A stretch of 60,553 nucleotides of DNA from UBA10205 sp035289625 (lineage in GTDB: Archaea > Iainarchaeota > Iainarchaeia > Iainarchaeales > Iainarchaeaceae). This document shows positions 16,731 through 26,800 of the stretch, in pieces. The DNA is taken from the NCBI GenBank assembly GCA_035289625.1, contig DATDWP010000004.1, positions 1-60,553 on the forward strand, written 5' to 3'. Every line of letters starts with the position of its first letter. Position 1 is the stretch's first letter. The notes under the pieces are model-generated. The model did not search any database and was not told where the DNA came from. It saw nothing but the letters and a program-made list of their open reading frames with translations. The translations under genes and the position numbers were made by a program.

Positions 16731-16937
16731 ATGGCAAAAGAAGCTCCAAGTGCAAAAAAGGTCCAGGACATTTTAGAGCAGATGCAGCTAAAGTTTGCAG
16801 AAATTGACGATCTTCGCTCAGAGCTGCAAAAAGAGCACGCAGGCCCTGCCATTACTCCTGAAAAATCCCGGGCAATGCTAGAAGAAATTGTTGTGCCAAG
16901 CCTTGAAGTTATTAAGGAAGAGAGAAAAAAACACTGA
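16731..16937 (+). CDS. Small helical protein of unknown function
   Basis: A 68-residue soluble protein, MAKEAPSAKKVQDILEQMQL at the N-terminus, with two predicted amphipathic helices separated by HAGPAITPEKSR. It carries no cysteines or membrane segment. A TTTATTAA box lies upstream of the ATG. Six bases separate it from the DUF192 gene, so the two are co-transcribed. An in-frame ATG four codons earlier (16719) falls inside the promoter region and is rejected. Confidence 0.65.
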   Translation: MAKEAPSAKKVQDILEQMQLKFAEIDDLRSELQKEHAGPAITPEKSRAMLEEIVVPSLEVIKEERKKH

Positions 16938-16943
16938 TTTGAA

Positions 16944-17294
16944 ATGCTCTTCAATAAAGCAAGCGACAAAAAAATAATCCAAAATGTTACCTTTGCCAGG
17001 ACTCATTTTGAGAGGTTCAAGGGCTTGATGTTTGAAAAGGAGCAAAATTTTAATTACGCTCTGATTTTTGAACTACCCGAAAAGTCGCTTATTGGATCTA
17101 GCGTGCATATGATGTTTGTATTTTTCCCGATAGATATTGTTTTTCTTGATGAGCAAAAAAAAGTAGTGGACAAAAAAACACTATCCCCCTGGACACTCAA
17201 CTATACTCCAAAAAAAGCAGCAAAATATTTCATTGAATTGCCAGCACAAAGAGGCGAAATAGTAAAATTAGGGGACAAATTGGATTGGGATTAA
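16944..17294 (+). CDS. DUF192 family protein
   Basis: A 116-residue protein with the DUF192 core. RFKGLMFEKE is followed by ALIFELPEKS, then HMMFVFFPIDIVFLDEQKKV and a C-terminal AKYFIELPAQRGEIVKLGDK. Family members are small beta-barrel proteins, often exported or membrane-associated, of unknown biochemical role. No signal peptide is present here, so this copy is probably cytosolic. Its last four bases overlap the end of the convergent zinc-finger gene. Confidence 0.88.
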   Translation: MLFNKASDKKIIQNVTFARTHFERFKGLMFEKEQNFNYALIFELPEKSLIGSSVHMMFVFFPIDIVFLDEQKKVVDKKTLSPWTLNYTPKKAAKYFIELPAQRGEIVKLGDKLDWD

Positions 17295-17458
17295 TAATCA
17301 AGGTATTTACTCTTGCAATTCTCAGAGCAAAAACTAGAATAGAACAAGTGGCGGGGCGTTGTTTCTTTGGAAATTTCTTTTTTGCAGACAATGCAATTTC
17401 TTTTATCCGGCATGTTGTAGACCTTGGCAGATTTTTTTGTATATTTTGTAAGGTCCAT
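17291..17458 (-). CDS. Small zinc-binding protein (TRASH/MYM-like)
   Basis: A 55-residue protein, MDLTKYTKKSAKVYNM at the start. Cysteines are in CIVCKKEIS and in SSFCSENCKSKYLDY, giving a C-x2-C ... C-x3-C arrangement with a YSSFCSENC turn like TRASH/FCS-type zinc fingers. These are often metal sensors or protein-interaction modules. ATTTAAATT lies about 25 nt before this ATG, which favours it over a longer start at 17482 and the internal one at 17413. Confidence 0.65.
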   Translation of the reverse strand: MDLTKYTKKSAKVYNMPDKRNCIVCKKEISKETTPRHLFYSSFCSENCKSKYLDY

Positions 17459-17580
17459 AATGCTAGAACAATAAAATCTCAATTTAAATCTAAGCCCATT
17501 GTTTGGTGCTACATAAAATTTTGTGCTTCCAAAAACCTTAAAATAAGAATTACCACCTATTACGTCAATTGCCGTATTGA

Positions 17581-19020
17581 GTGGTTTGTGTGTTTAATTC
17601 AATTGAAGTGGAAAAAGCGCTTGGGTGGAGGGTTTTTAGCATCCCTTCAAAAGAGAAAGAGAAAATACTCTCTGAAAATGAAAGCAGGCAAATCGTTGCG
17701 CTCAAAAATTCCAAAAAAGTCTATCTTCTAAGGTCAATTCCAGAACTTAGCGTGCAGGAAGCTAGAATGGTTAGATCAATACTTCGCAGCTACCAACAAA
17801 ACATAGCAAATTTTGACATTTCGCAGTGTTTGAAAAGTTATTGTGAGCAGAATTTTCTGCGCCTAGATTCTGACCAGCAAGAGTATATCAAATTAATTTT
17901 AGACAGCGCTACAAAACCGGCCGGGATTTTGTGCAATCTTTTAGAAGATGAGAGGTTAGAAGAGATTGCACTAATCGGGCTTGGGAAATCAAAACCAGTG
18001 TATGTATTTGACTGCGCTTTTGGGTGGCTTTCTACCAATATTTATTTTTCACAAAGCGAGGAAGTGAAAAGACTAATCAATTCAATGGCAAGCACTATCG
18101 GAAGAAGAATCACCCTGCAGCACCCAAAAATCGATGCAATGCTCCCTGATGGGTCTAGGCTAAATGCCTGCATTGAACCCATTTCAATAAAAGGGCCGCA
18201 GATTACAATACGAAAATTTAAGAAAAATCCGCTAACAGCAACTCAGTTGATGCGTTCTGGTTCAATGAGCGCTTCCCAAGCGGCATTTTTGTGGATGGCA
18301 ATGCAATCTGATTGTTCAATCCTAATATGCGGAAACACTGGATCTGGAAAAACCACTCTTTTAAATTCTCTTTTCGGCTTTGCAAACCAATCCGAGCGAA
18401 TTGTAATAGTTGAAGATACCCCTGAAATAAATATCCCACACGCCCACACGGTTTGCCTTGCGAGCACCGAAGAGATTGGGGTTGATTCTCTTGTAAAAAA
18501 TACCCTGCGAATGAGGCCTGATAGGGTAGTTGTAGGGGAGATGCGAACCCAAAGCGAATTAGGGGCTTTTATTGATACGCTTCTAGCAGGCCAGGGAAAG
18601 GGAAGCTATGCTACCTTCCATGCTCAATCTGCAAGCGAAGCAGTGCTGCGCGCAATAGGGATGGGGACTAATCCACAAGATCTTTGCTCGCTAGACCTTA
18701 TCATCACGCAGAAGAGATGGAGCGTCAATTTTGCTAGATCTAGTTCTGAGCAAAGAAAGCTCACGCAGATTTGCGAAGTTGAATATGAAAAAGAAAGAGC
18801 AATGCTGCGTGAACTATTCTCATACGATTTTTCGAGCCAAAAATTTGTGAAAAACGAGCCTTCCAAAAAAGTTGCGCAGAAAATCTGCAGGGCATTTAAA
18901 ATCGAACTAAAAGAACTGGATTTAGAACTGGAGGCGCGCGAGAAATTTTTGCTCTCGCTAGGCGAATTGAAAATGGAGGAATTTTTGGATGCAATATGCA
19001 CTTATCAAAAAAATTACTGA
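17581..19020 (+). CDS. Type II/IV secretion system ATPase (TadA/FlaI-like)
   Basis: A 479-residue hexameric secretion ATPase. After an N-terminal domain of about 150 residues comes the Walker A motif CGNTGSGKTTLL (about residues 250-261), the Asp-box VIVEDTPEI, and Walker B DRVVVGEMRTQSE (about 312-324). The His-box ATFHAQSASEAV follows. These are all expected parts of the PilB/TadA/FlaI family, which powers assembly of pili or secretion through the T2SF membrane platform. The start is a GTG (17581, or 17590). It overlaps the first T2SF gene by 32 nt. No archaellum genes (flagellin, FlaH, FlaG) are nearby, so a pilus or secretion role is more likely than motility. Confidence 0.92.
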   Translation: MVCVFNSIEVEKALGWRVFSIPSKEKEKILSENESRQIVALKNSKKVYLLRSIPELSVQEARMVRSILRSYQQNIANFDISQCLKSYCEQNFLRLDSDQQEYIKLILDSATKPAGILCNLLEDERLEEIALIGLGKSKPVYVFDCAFGWLSTNIYFSQSEEVKRLINSMASTIGRRITLQHPKIDAMLPDGSRLNACIEPISIKGPQITIRKFKKNPLTATQLMRSGSMSASQAAFLWMAMQSDCSILICGNTGSGKTTLLNSLFGFANQSERIVIVEDTPEINIPHAHTVCLASTEEIGVDSLVKNTLRMRPDRVVVGEMRTQSELGAFIDTLLAGQGKGSYATFHAQSASEAVLRAIGMGTNPQDLCSLDLIITQKRWSVNFARSSSEQRKLTQICEVEYEKERAMLRELFSYDFSSQKFVKNEPSKKVAQKICRAFKIELKELDLELEAREKFLLSLGELKMEEFLDAICTYQKNY

Positions 19021-19804
19021 ACAATTAGAAAAAGACCTTGCAGTTCTAGGGCATGCCCTTAGCGTGAAGGATTATTTTTTGCAGTGCACAAAAAAATCAA
19101 CCCTTATTTTTGTGATTTTATTTCTCTTGTGCAAAGTATTTTTGGGTTTCTTGTTCTCTTTTTTGCTAAGTTTTAGTGCCGCAGTTCTTTGCTTTATGTA
19201 TTTTATGGGAACGCCGGCAATGGTTCTTGCAAAATCGGCAAGAAGAATTGAAAAGCACCTTCCTTTTGCCCTAATGCAGCTTAGCGTTTTGCTAAATTGC
19301 TCTGTTCCAATGGACAGGGCACTTTTTGCGCTTTCAAATTCAAGCTATGGGGAATTTTCAAAAAAATTAAATGAAGCCCTTATTCGCTGCCAAAAAAGCG
19401 CAATATCGCTTCCAAATGCCCTAATGGATGTTGCAAATAGCACGCGCTCACCACAATTTAGAAGGGCTATTTCTCAGATAATTTCTGTTTATGAACACGG
19501 TTATGGGAAGTCCCCTGGAATGGATATTCGGCAGATGGCACTTGAATCATTACTTTTGCAAAAAGCTGCAATGCGCGAATTTAGTTCAAAGCTTGTGATG
19601 CTCTCTGTTGTATTTATTGCAATTTCTGCAATAGTCCCTGCGCTCTTCCAATCATTTGTCCTTGTAGGGAGCACTTTTATGGAAATCCCATTTGACTCTT
19701 TTCAGCTGCTTTTGATTGTATGCATACTCTTCCCCCTCCTAGATTGCCTTATTCTTTTGAGTATGCGATCTCTTACCCCAGAATTTTTGAGGGAAAATAC
19801 ATGA
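18989..19804 (+). CDS. T2SF-domain membrane platform protein, first subunit
   Basis: A 271-residue membrane protein. Two hydrophobic helices near residues 37-75, a soluble helical domain with HLPFALMQLSVLLNCSVPMD and LPNALMDVANSTRSPQFRRA, then two more helices near residues 200-260. This is one T2SF unit as in TadB/TadC/FlaJ, the inner-membrane platform on which pilins are assembled. It overlaps the ATPase gene by 32 nt and the next T2SF gene by 4 nt (ATGA). The family's usual archaeal form is a single polypeptide carrying two such units; here they are two genes. Confidence 0.85.
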   Translation: MQYALIKKITEQLEKDLAVLGHALSVKDYFLQCTKKSTLIFVILFLLCKVFLGFLFSFLLSFSAAVLCFMYFMGTPAMVLAKSARRIEKHLPFALMQLSVLLNCSVPMDRALFALSNSSYGEFSKKLNEALIRCQKSAISLPNALMDVANSTRSPQFRRAISQIISVYEHGYGKSPGMDIRQMALESLLLQKAAMREFSSKLVMLSVVFIAISAIVPALFQSFVLVGSTFMEIPFDSFQLLLIVCILFPLLDCLILLSMRSLTPEFLRENT

Positions 19805-20688
19805 AAACTTTTGAAGAAAACTTTTTGCGCATCTTGAAGAGCATCGGGTTTGAGGGGAATTTAAGAGATTTTGCGCAAGGGCCAGTTGCAATCGGCGCTA
19901 TACTTTTTATTGCAGCGCTCTATTGCGCTCTTTTTGTTTTTGAAAATGAAATGGCTGCAACGCTCTCATTTGTTCTTCTTTTTGCCCCACTTGTCTTGCG
20001 GTATTTTTACCACCTATATTTATTTGAGCGCAAGATTAGGGAAATTGAGGGGCAGGTTGCAGATCTTTTGCTTTTAGCATCCTCGCTTCCGCAAAGAAGC
20101 GGAATTGAGAGGATTGTAGAATTTATGGCTATGTGTTCTGATGGCCCTCTTAATGAGGAGTTTAAAATTGCGCAAAGAAAAATTGAAGCCGGAATTTTAA
20201 TTGATGATGCGATTTTTTCAATAAAAAATAGGGTACCTTCACTCTCACTAGCAAGAGCGATTGATATGATTTTGCAATCAATGCGTTCAGGCGCGCAGAT
20301 GCAGGATATTTTTCGCGAAACAGCGCAAGATTACATGCAGACAAATTCAATGTTGCGCGAAAGATCAGGTAGCCTTGCAATTGAAAAATATACAATACTT
20401 CTAGCAGGCGGACTTTTAGTGCCCCTAATACTTGGGCTTTTGTTCGGGATGGTTAATGGGCTTGATTTTAGCGCGATTTCACAAATAGGAATTGGCGACT
20501 CTAGTGCAAGGGTTGATTTGTTGCAAGCTTGCGCTCTTGCAAATATAATTTACATTTTAGAGTATGCTGCAATAGCTTCAATTTTTGTTGCAACGGAGCA
20601 ATCAAAACCGGCAAAAGCGTTTTTGTACGCCCTTCTCCTAATCCCGTGCGGGACAATTGTGTATTTTGTTGCAAGCGGACTTATGTGA
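19801..20688 (+). CDS. T2SF-domain membrane platform protein, second subunit
   Basis: A 295-residue protein beginning MKTFEENFLRILKSIGFEGN. Two helices near residues 25-65, a soluble helical core with IEGQVADLLLLASSLPQRSG and GAQMQDIFRETAQDYM, then three hydrophobic stretches to the C-terminus. This is the second half of the platform. The start ATG overlaps the stop of the preceding gene (ATGA), so the pair is translationally coupled and probably assembles in fixed ratio. A longer in-frame start at 19720 would overlap that gene by 85 nt and is rejected. Confidence 0.85.
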   Translation: MKTFEENFLRILKSIGFEGNLRDFAQGPVAIGAILFIAALYCALFVFENEMAATLSFVLLFAPLVLRYFYHLYLFERKIREIEGQVADLLLLASSLPQRSGIERIVEFMAMCSDGPLNEEFKIAQRKIEAGILIDDAIFSIKNRVPSLSLARAIDMILQSMRSGAQMQDIFRETAQDYMQTNSMLRERSGSLAIEKYTILLAGGLLVPLILGLLFGMVNGLDFSAISQIGIGDSSARVDLLQACALANIIYILEYAAIASIFVATEQSKPAKAFLYALLLIPCGTIVYFVASGLM

Positions 20689-20737
20689 GATAACTAAGAT
20701 ATTTATAGTAGTACTTACATCTCTTTATTCGGTTCAA

Positions 20738-21478
20738 ATGAGGCAGCTCGATTTTGTTGAAACTGAAAAAATCAATTTCTCAGGTTATACTCTCATTGAA
20801 GGGTTTCCGGGAATGGGGCTTGTGGGAACAATTGCCGCAAAATATATTATTGAAAAATTAGGCTTTGAATATGTGGGCTATATTGATTCGGATATTTTCA
20901 TGCCAGTAATTAGAATTCACGATGGAGTTCCTGTGCGCCCTGCAAGGATTTATGCCGACAGGAAGAGGAAAATTGCAGTGCTGATTTCAGAGCAGGTAAT
21001 TTCAAAGCAGTTCATTTACATGGTTGCAAAAAAAACAGCTAAGTGGATCGAAGATGAGGGAATTGAAGAATTAGTATCACTCTCAGGAGTGCAGGCGGCC
21101 CCGGGAGCGCAGAGGGAGATGATATATGGGATTGCGGCAAACGAGAAATCAAAAGAACTTATAAAAGAGTACGGGCTCACTCAAATAAATGAAGGGATTA
21201 CAACAGGGATTACCGCTCTAATACTACTCGAGCTTCGAGCTTCAAAAGTGAAAGCGATTTCAATTTTAGGAAATGTCGAGCTCTCGGCAGATTATAAGGC
21301 AACAGCTGAAGTTCTAAAAAAACTCAACGCAATTCTTGGGCTGCAACTAGATATTGACCCGCTTTTGCAAGAAGCGCGCGAAACCGAAAAGCAATTACTT
21401 TCCCACCTTCAGAAATTGAAGGACACAAAGGATAATTCGGAAAAATTTGAAGCGAAAAACGCTCCGCTAATTACATAA
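20738..21478 (+). CDS. PAC2 family protein (proteasome assembly chaperone-like)
   Basis: A 246-residue soluble protein. The family core is LIEGFPGMGLVGTIAAKYII at residues 19-38, followed by YIDSDIFMPVIRIHDG and LVSLSGVQAAPG. The last 50 residues form a charged helix. Archaeal PAC2 proteins resemble eukaryotic proteasome assembly chaperones, and some form cages around or near proteasomes; biochemical function is mostly unproven. The ATG at 20738 is chosen because residues before it match nothing. GATATTTATAG lies about 35 nt upstream, giving a short leader. It immediately follows the pilus operon but has its own promoter. Confidence 0.9.
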   Translation: MRQLDFVETEKINFSGYTLIEGFPGMGLVGTIAAKYIIEKLGFEYVGYIDSDIFMPVIRIHDGVPVRPARIYADRKRKIAVLISEQVISKQFIYMVAKKTAKWIEDEGIEELVSLSGVQAAPGAQREMIYGIAANEKSKELIKEYGLTQINEGITTGITALILLELRASKVKAISILGNVELSADYKATAEVLKKLNAILGLQLDIDPLLQEARETEKQLLSHLQKLKDTKDNSEKFEAKNAPLIT

Positions 21479-21532
21479 TTTTTAAAAAATCACAGAATTG
21501 TTTAAATACACCCTACGACTTATTTTGATTAC

Positions 21533-22012
21533 ATGCCATCTCCAAAAAGGCCTGCAAAAGTAGTGAGAAAAAAACCAGTGCGCAAAGCCCCACGCAGACA
21601 GCCGACTCTTATAGAAAGGCTTGACAGCGAACTTGTTGCAAAGCACACTTCTACAATTGATTTGCCGGATGAATTTAAAGGCAAAATTACAACTCCGAAA
21701 ATTGCGCTAAAACCAGAAGTTGAAAGGAGCAGGGCAGAGCCAAGACAAATAATCGCATTGGAAAAATTACTAGTGGAATTTGAAATGGATAATAACCGCG
21801 GGTATTTGCCTGTTCCGATGTGGAAAGAAAAACCCGAAGGGGGCTTTAGACAAGCTACGGTTGATGAGGCAATGGAACAAATCAAAGTTTATGCAGGGCA
21901 GCGCCATCGCGAACTCAGTAGTATGTTAACTAAAGCAGACAATCCAGTTACAATCAAGGTAAGGGCCTATATCGAAGACAAATTAAGGCGGTTTGGCTAT
22001 GGCTATAGGTAA
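21533..22012 (+). CDS. Basic soluble protein of unknown function
   Basis: A 159-residue protein. The first 23 residues are Arg/Lys/Pro-rich (MPSPKRPAKVVRKKPVRKAP). The rest contains RQIIALEKLLVEFEMDNNRG and a helical C-terminus ending DKLRRFGYGYR. The basic tail suggests nucleic-acid contact but no domain is recognised. TTTAAATACA lies about 28 nt before the ATG. Confidence 0.6.
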   Translation: MPSPKRPAKVVRKKPVRKAPRRQPTLIERLDSELVAKHTSTIDLPDEFKGKITTPKIALKPEVERSRAEPRQIIALEKLLVEFEMDNNRGYLPVPMWKEKPEGGFRQATVDEAMEQIKVYAGQRHRELSSMLTKADNPVTIKVRAYIEDKLRRFGYGYR

Positions 22013-22078
22013 ATATCAAAGTGGAGAATTACTTGCTAATCAAATAAGTTTATTAAACTTAAAACCATTTATTTGTCC

Positions 22079-22933
22079 ATGAAATACATTTGGCTGGCAG
22101 TCCCGATAGTTCTGATTGTTGTGCTGGCAGGCGCGCTCTATTTAAACCAGCCAAAAACAATCCCCACAGATGATTTGAGCTATGTGAATGTGGGGGGCGA
22201 TGAGTATTTGGATGAGGAGTATATCACCCCTGATGAAGAGCTGACAGGCGAACGGGAATTAATTAACGAGCCTTCAGGGCAAAATATCCCGGTAAATCTT
22301 TCGGATTGTGAGAGCAGTGAATTTTCTAACAAGGAAACATGCTATTTGATTTATTCTGTTGCAAGCGGGGATGAGCAGGGTTGCGAATCTATTTCAGACC
22401 AGACAACAAGGGATGATTGCATTGCAAGAATTGCCCAGTTGCGGGCTGAACCTGCTGTTTGCGAAAAAATCAAGGTCGGCAAATCACAGTGCATAGTAGA
22501 TGCTGCAATTGAAAAGGGGGATTCTTCACTTTGCGAAATGGGGAGCGCAGATAGGGCTCAGTGCTATAGGGCATTTAGTTCAAAGGACTATACGATGTGC
22601 GCAGAGAGCTTTGATAAGAGGCACTGTAATGATGCGATTGCAGAAAATGATTCAAAATTATGTGAAAATATAGAAACATATTCCTCTTTTTGCTACTATA
22701 CAATAGCGACAAATACCAAATCACCAAGCCTTTGCAGCAAAGCAGGGACTTCGGCACAGAGCTGCTATTTTAGGATTGCACTTGAAACAAATAACCCGGC
22801 AATTTGTGAAAACTTATCAGAAACGCGGGACAATTGTATTGCATGGATTGCGTTTAATACAAATAACAAAGAGCTCTGCTATGAGGCAGGTTCAGAGGCG
22901 CAGAGTTGTATTGAGGATATTGAAGCTCAATAA
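22079..22933 (+). CDS. Membrane-anchored protein with cysteine-pair repeats
   Basis: A 284-residue protein. One N-terminal hydrophobic segment (about residues 3-22, IWLAVPIVLIVVLAGALYL) serves as signal anchor. An acidic linker follows, then at least seven repeats of about 23-28 residues. Each repeat is C-x8-10-C followed by an Ala-rich stretch; examples are LCEMGSADRAQC, LCENIETYSSFC, LCSKAGTSAQSC and LCYEAGSEAQSC. The helical pattern with two cysteines per unit resembles disulfide-stapled helical repeats (Sel1/TPR-like solenoids). It is probably extracellular. The ATG lies about 28 nt after TTTATTAAAC. Binding partner unknown. Confidence 0.75.
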   Translation: MKYIWLAVPIVLIVVLAGALYLNQPKTIPTDDLSYVNVGGDEYLDEEYITPDEELTGERELINEPSGQNIPVNLSDCESSEFSNKETCYLIYSVASGDEQGCESISDQTTRDDCIARIAQLRAEPAVCEKIKVGKSQCIVDAAIEKGDSSLCEMGSADRAQCYRAFSSKDYTMCAESFDKRHCNDAIAENDSKLCENIETYSSFCYYTIATNTKSPSLCSKAGTSAQSCYFRIALETNNPAICENLSETRDNCIAWIAFNTNNKELCYEAGSEAQSCIEDIEAQ

Positions 22934-22964
22934 GTTATTTATATTACCCCGGAATTGATTGTTT

Positions 22965-23708
22965 ATGGACAGCAAATTTATTCTATTTTTAGTTCACCCA
23001 GGGCATGGTTTGCCAGACCTATCCCACGAACACCATGCAGAACATCACCGCCATCCAACTACTACAGGGGCAATATTTTGGGAAACAGTAGCAGAGCAGT
23101 TTCATGAAAATTCTGGAAAGCAAGGGCTTTTTGGATTGCGATTTTTAGGACATGTGATAAATCCTTTCTGGTTGCGGAATAGATATGTTGAAGCAAAACG
23201 CAAGGCTGCAAATATCCGGGATTATAAAATGAAAAAGGCGCAAGCTCTTCACGAGCTCGAAGGGACTGCGCATATTGGTGAAGGCTTTAATCATTTTTTA
23301 AATTCGCTTCAGCCCCTAGCTGAAACAATTGAAAAGAGAATGGAAAGAATTACTACTGGAAATGCAACGGAGCTAGATAAAGCAGATGCGCTAAAAAGCC
23401 ACGGGATTGCAACTCGCCTTAGCCCTGAGCAGATGAAATTTTTTGTTGATTTTGTCAAGCTTGGTAAAACGCTTCTAAGGGAGCAAAAAGAATTGGGGAC
23501 TCTTAGCCTGAGAAAAAACGACCCACGCATTACAGATAAATTTGAGAAAGCCCACGTTGCACAAGCCTTTGAGCAAATGCAGCACATATTTAATGAAGGG
23601 GCTGAAAAATTTGCAGCTGCGCTTTCAGGTCCGCATTCTACAATAATAATGCTAGGTGTTGCAGAAGCACTTGCAATAAAAGACCTTGCGGCAAGGGCAA
23701 AAAAATAA
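22965..23708 (+). CDS. Helical protein of unknown function with His-rich N-terminus
   Basis: A 247-residue protein. The N-terminal 35 residues are unusually rich in histidine (PDLSHEHHAEHHRHP). The body is charged and mostly helical, with long stretches such as NSLQPLAETIEKRMERITTG, and no membrane span. The His cluster could bind metal; this is inference. TTTATATTA lies about 25 nt upstream of the ATG. It follows the cysteine-repeat gene by 31 nt but seems to have its own promoter. Confidence 0.6.
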   Translation: MDSKFILFLVHPGHGLPDLSHEHHAEHHRHPTTTGAIFWETVAEQFHENSGKQGLFGLRFLGHVINPFWLRNRYVEAKRKAANIRDYKMKKAQALHELEGTAHIGEGFNHFLNSLQPLAETIEKRMERITTGNATELDKADALKSHGIATRLSPEQMKFFVDFVKLGKTLLREQKELGTLSLRKNDPRITDKFEKAHVAQAFEQMQHIFNEGAEKFAAALSGPHSTIIMLGVAEALAIKDLAARAKK

Positions 23709-23859
23709 TTTATTCTAATTAAACCGGCCGTGTCCCACAATTGCGCAAGTCAAACAAAAGGCCCTATATTGGCTTGCTATTTCTGGACTTTTAGAGGCCC
23801 TGTACCCAAGAGGCATCCTGACAAAAAGACGTCATTTTTGAATTGTGCCGTGCAGCAAA

Positions 23860-26800
23860 TTAAATTACTATTTTCCTTCTTCTCTGCACTGCAATAAATG
23901 TTGCAATTAGTAGGCCCATTATTAGCAATATCAAAATCCTACTCTGCGGAAGCGATGGCAAATTCAAAAGCTCAGAATCCTTATCTTTTCCAAGATCAAG
24001 GTTTAGCACATTTCCGGATGCTGTTGCTGTTGTTTCTCCGTTTGGCTGCACTTTTGCGGCAATTCCTTCGCGGAACGCTTCTATTAGCGGCAGTAGCTGC
24101 GCGTTCTCTGCAAACCAGAGTCCTTTATCAGGATCGTAGTAGAACGAACCGTTCTTTCCTTGCGCTGCATTTAGAAGTTCCGGTTTGTTTTCATCGAGTT
24201 GGATAAATGGGGCTCCGTCTTTTGTTGAGAACTTTACCTCGTGCTGCTTGCCATCATTTGTGGTTATTTTAAACCCTTCCGGGGTCTGCGCAATTTTACC
24301 AACATAATCTGTAACAGCACCGGTGTCTTTATCAATTACGCGCAGGTGGTCTTCACATATTCCTTCTGCGTTCTTTTCGGCACTTATTGCATAGCGCTTT
24401 GTTGCTGTTTCAAATATCGTAAATGGGCCCTGGTGCGCTAGCGCGTCATTGAATTTATCGACTTTACTGACTTTAAAATCAGACCCAAGGTCCGGGATAA
24501 GTTCGAAATTTATTGCAGGGTCTTCACATTGCGTTGCGCTGTTTAATTCGCGTGTGAGTTTTGGTTTTATTCCTTCCACCAGGTCTTTACTCAAAATCCC
24601 GTCTTCGTGGTGTTTTAGCCAGGTAACAAAGCATCCATTTGGTTTTACTACAATTACGCCGTTTTCAAATTGCAAACTCTCAAGGGAGCCAACTTCTGTT
24701 ACCCCGTCATTTGAACTTGAAAGGTTAACATCCTTATTTGCATATATCTTAACCTTTGCCCCGACTCCTTCTGCAACTTTTCGCGGGAGCCCTTCTGCTA
24801 TTATTCCTTCTCCGGTTGGTTTGATGTTGGGGTGGGTTGTTGTTACAATTGCCTTGAGTTCTCCGAATGCATCATTCAATTTGTTGGTGCTAAGTTCTAG
24901 GCCGGTTTGCCCGATTACTCCTTCTTGTATGCATTTTAGAAGTTCCGGGTTCATTACGCGCACTTCCCCTTGCGCGTTTATTTCAAATGCAAGATCGGGT
25001 GTGTTTTCAAGGCAGGTTTCTGTGAGGGTGTGCGGGATTTCTATTGCGGGGATCCCGAGGTTAGTTGAACTGAGCCTTACATTGTCCTTGCTCTGAACTA
25101 TTGGTACTCCGTTAGCGGTGATTTCCCCTTTTGCAAAATCAATCCCGACATTTACCCCATTAGTGCCCCTTACTTCTTCGCTTCCTGTTTGCTTGTAGGA
25201 TGCCGGAGTAATATCGCATCCTCTTCCGCACCAGAAGTAGAAGAGTGTGCGAGAATCTAGTTGTCCGCTGCTAGTGCCTTCAAGTCGCAGTGTTGCCTGC
25301 ACAATGTCATTGTCCTTTGAATCGTTCACGAATTTATCAATTTCGCCGCCAAGCTGCTCAGCTGCTTGTTTAGTGAAATTATTTTGGTCTCCTTTGAAGC
25401 CTTCGATGAAATTGTCCTTGAATTTTTGCACCAAATTTGAAACTTTCTCCGTTGATTTTGCGCTGGTGTTTGACTTCTCGTCCTTTTCCTCTTTTACAGG
25501 GACAAAATAGTGCGCGTAGTACCCTTCATCAACATCAACACATCCGTGCAACTGGGGGGCTATTACTATTTGTATTGCCGCGGTGCTAAAAATTCCTGCC
25601 CAGAAAAATGTCCCGTAAGTTATTGATTCAAGGCCCGAGAGTACTGCCCCGACTTTTGCATCCTTTGGCAGTACTTTTCCGATATTTAGCCCGTAGAATT
25701 CAAGGTCTGCAACAGCTTCACTGCATGTCTTAATGTCCGGGTCATTTATTGCCTTGACAAGATCAATTGGTTCTCCGCTCTCGCTTCCGCTCTGGCCAAC
25801 AAGGTTTGTGTGCGAAGAGTAGAGTATTAGGGTTTGGCCTTTTTGGCGCGCCTTTTCTGTTACCGTATCTTCCAATATGTATGAAGTGAGTTTTTTATTT
25901 TGGACAAAAAAGAACGGGTTGAAGCGTGTTAGATCTTCGGTGCGCAAAACAAGCCCGCAATTTGAGCAATCCTCAGGGCCCGTTAAATAGAACGCGAGGT
26001 TTTCGGTTTCATTTCTCAGTTCATTTTGTGTAAGGGTGTTGTAGAGGTTTTTTATAGGGTTATATTTATCGGAGAGTTCGTCAAGGATTATTTTCCACGG
26101 GAGCTTATTTATCATTTGTATGAAAATGTCCCCTTGGTCAGACCCTTCGTTTGCAAAAAAATCGATGTATGAATAATCGTATATGTTCTGAGGCCCTATT
26201 GTGAATTTGAGGCGGTGCCAGGTTTGGGGCAATTGGTATTGGCTAATGCCTTCAATTCCAAACCCTTTTTTTGCCCACCAATAAGCAAACGGCAGTGTTG
26301 TCCACTTCGCTCCGCCTTTAATGGTGAAATAATCCCTAATAAGTTCGTCTTCTTGCGCTACGAGTTTATCAAGAGCGTTCCAGTATCTTCTTGAAACCCA
26401 GTTCCTCTCCTGCAGCGCGTCAATTGTTTGCTGTATATTTATTGCACCAAATTTAAGGTTTGCAGATGAACCAGTTCTTGCATTATCTATTCTTGCAATG
26501 ACATCTTCCGGCGAGAGTTCTCCCCACTTCTTCCACTTGCCTTCAACAATGTTGGCATTTGAGCTAAGCCTATTTTGTATGAATTCATATGACACGTTAT
26601 TGTATGGGACATAGTTGCCGTACTGGTCCTGGATGAAGACATCGGATTTGTTCCCTGCTGCAGCTTTTACATTACTGTATGAGAGTCCTGCAATTGTCTT
26701 CTGGCTCTCAGGATCAAAGTTATACATCACTATATTTTGGCCGTTTGATTCATAGGCGCTTCCGTACTTTACATAATCGGATTCGAATCCGCCAAAAGAC

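Noticed and set aside
17581..20688. Archaellum (motility) operon.
   Set aside because: There is an ATPase and T2SF platform, but no flagellins, FlaH, FlaG or FlaF nearby, and the platform is split. A pilus or secretion role fits better.
23709..23859. A 33-codon minus-strand frame starting MPLGYRASK in the gap before the giant protein gene.
   Set aside because: There is no promoter-like box at the right spacing, no signal peptide and no recognisable motif. I also saw no convincing C/D-box pair or stable hairpin.
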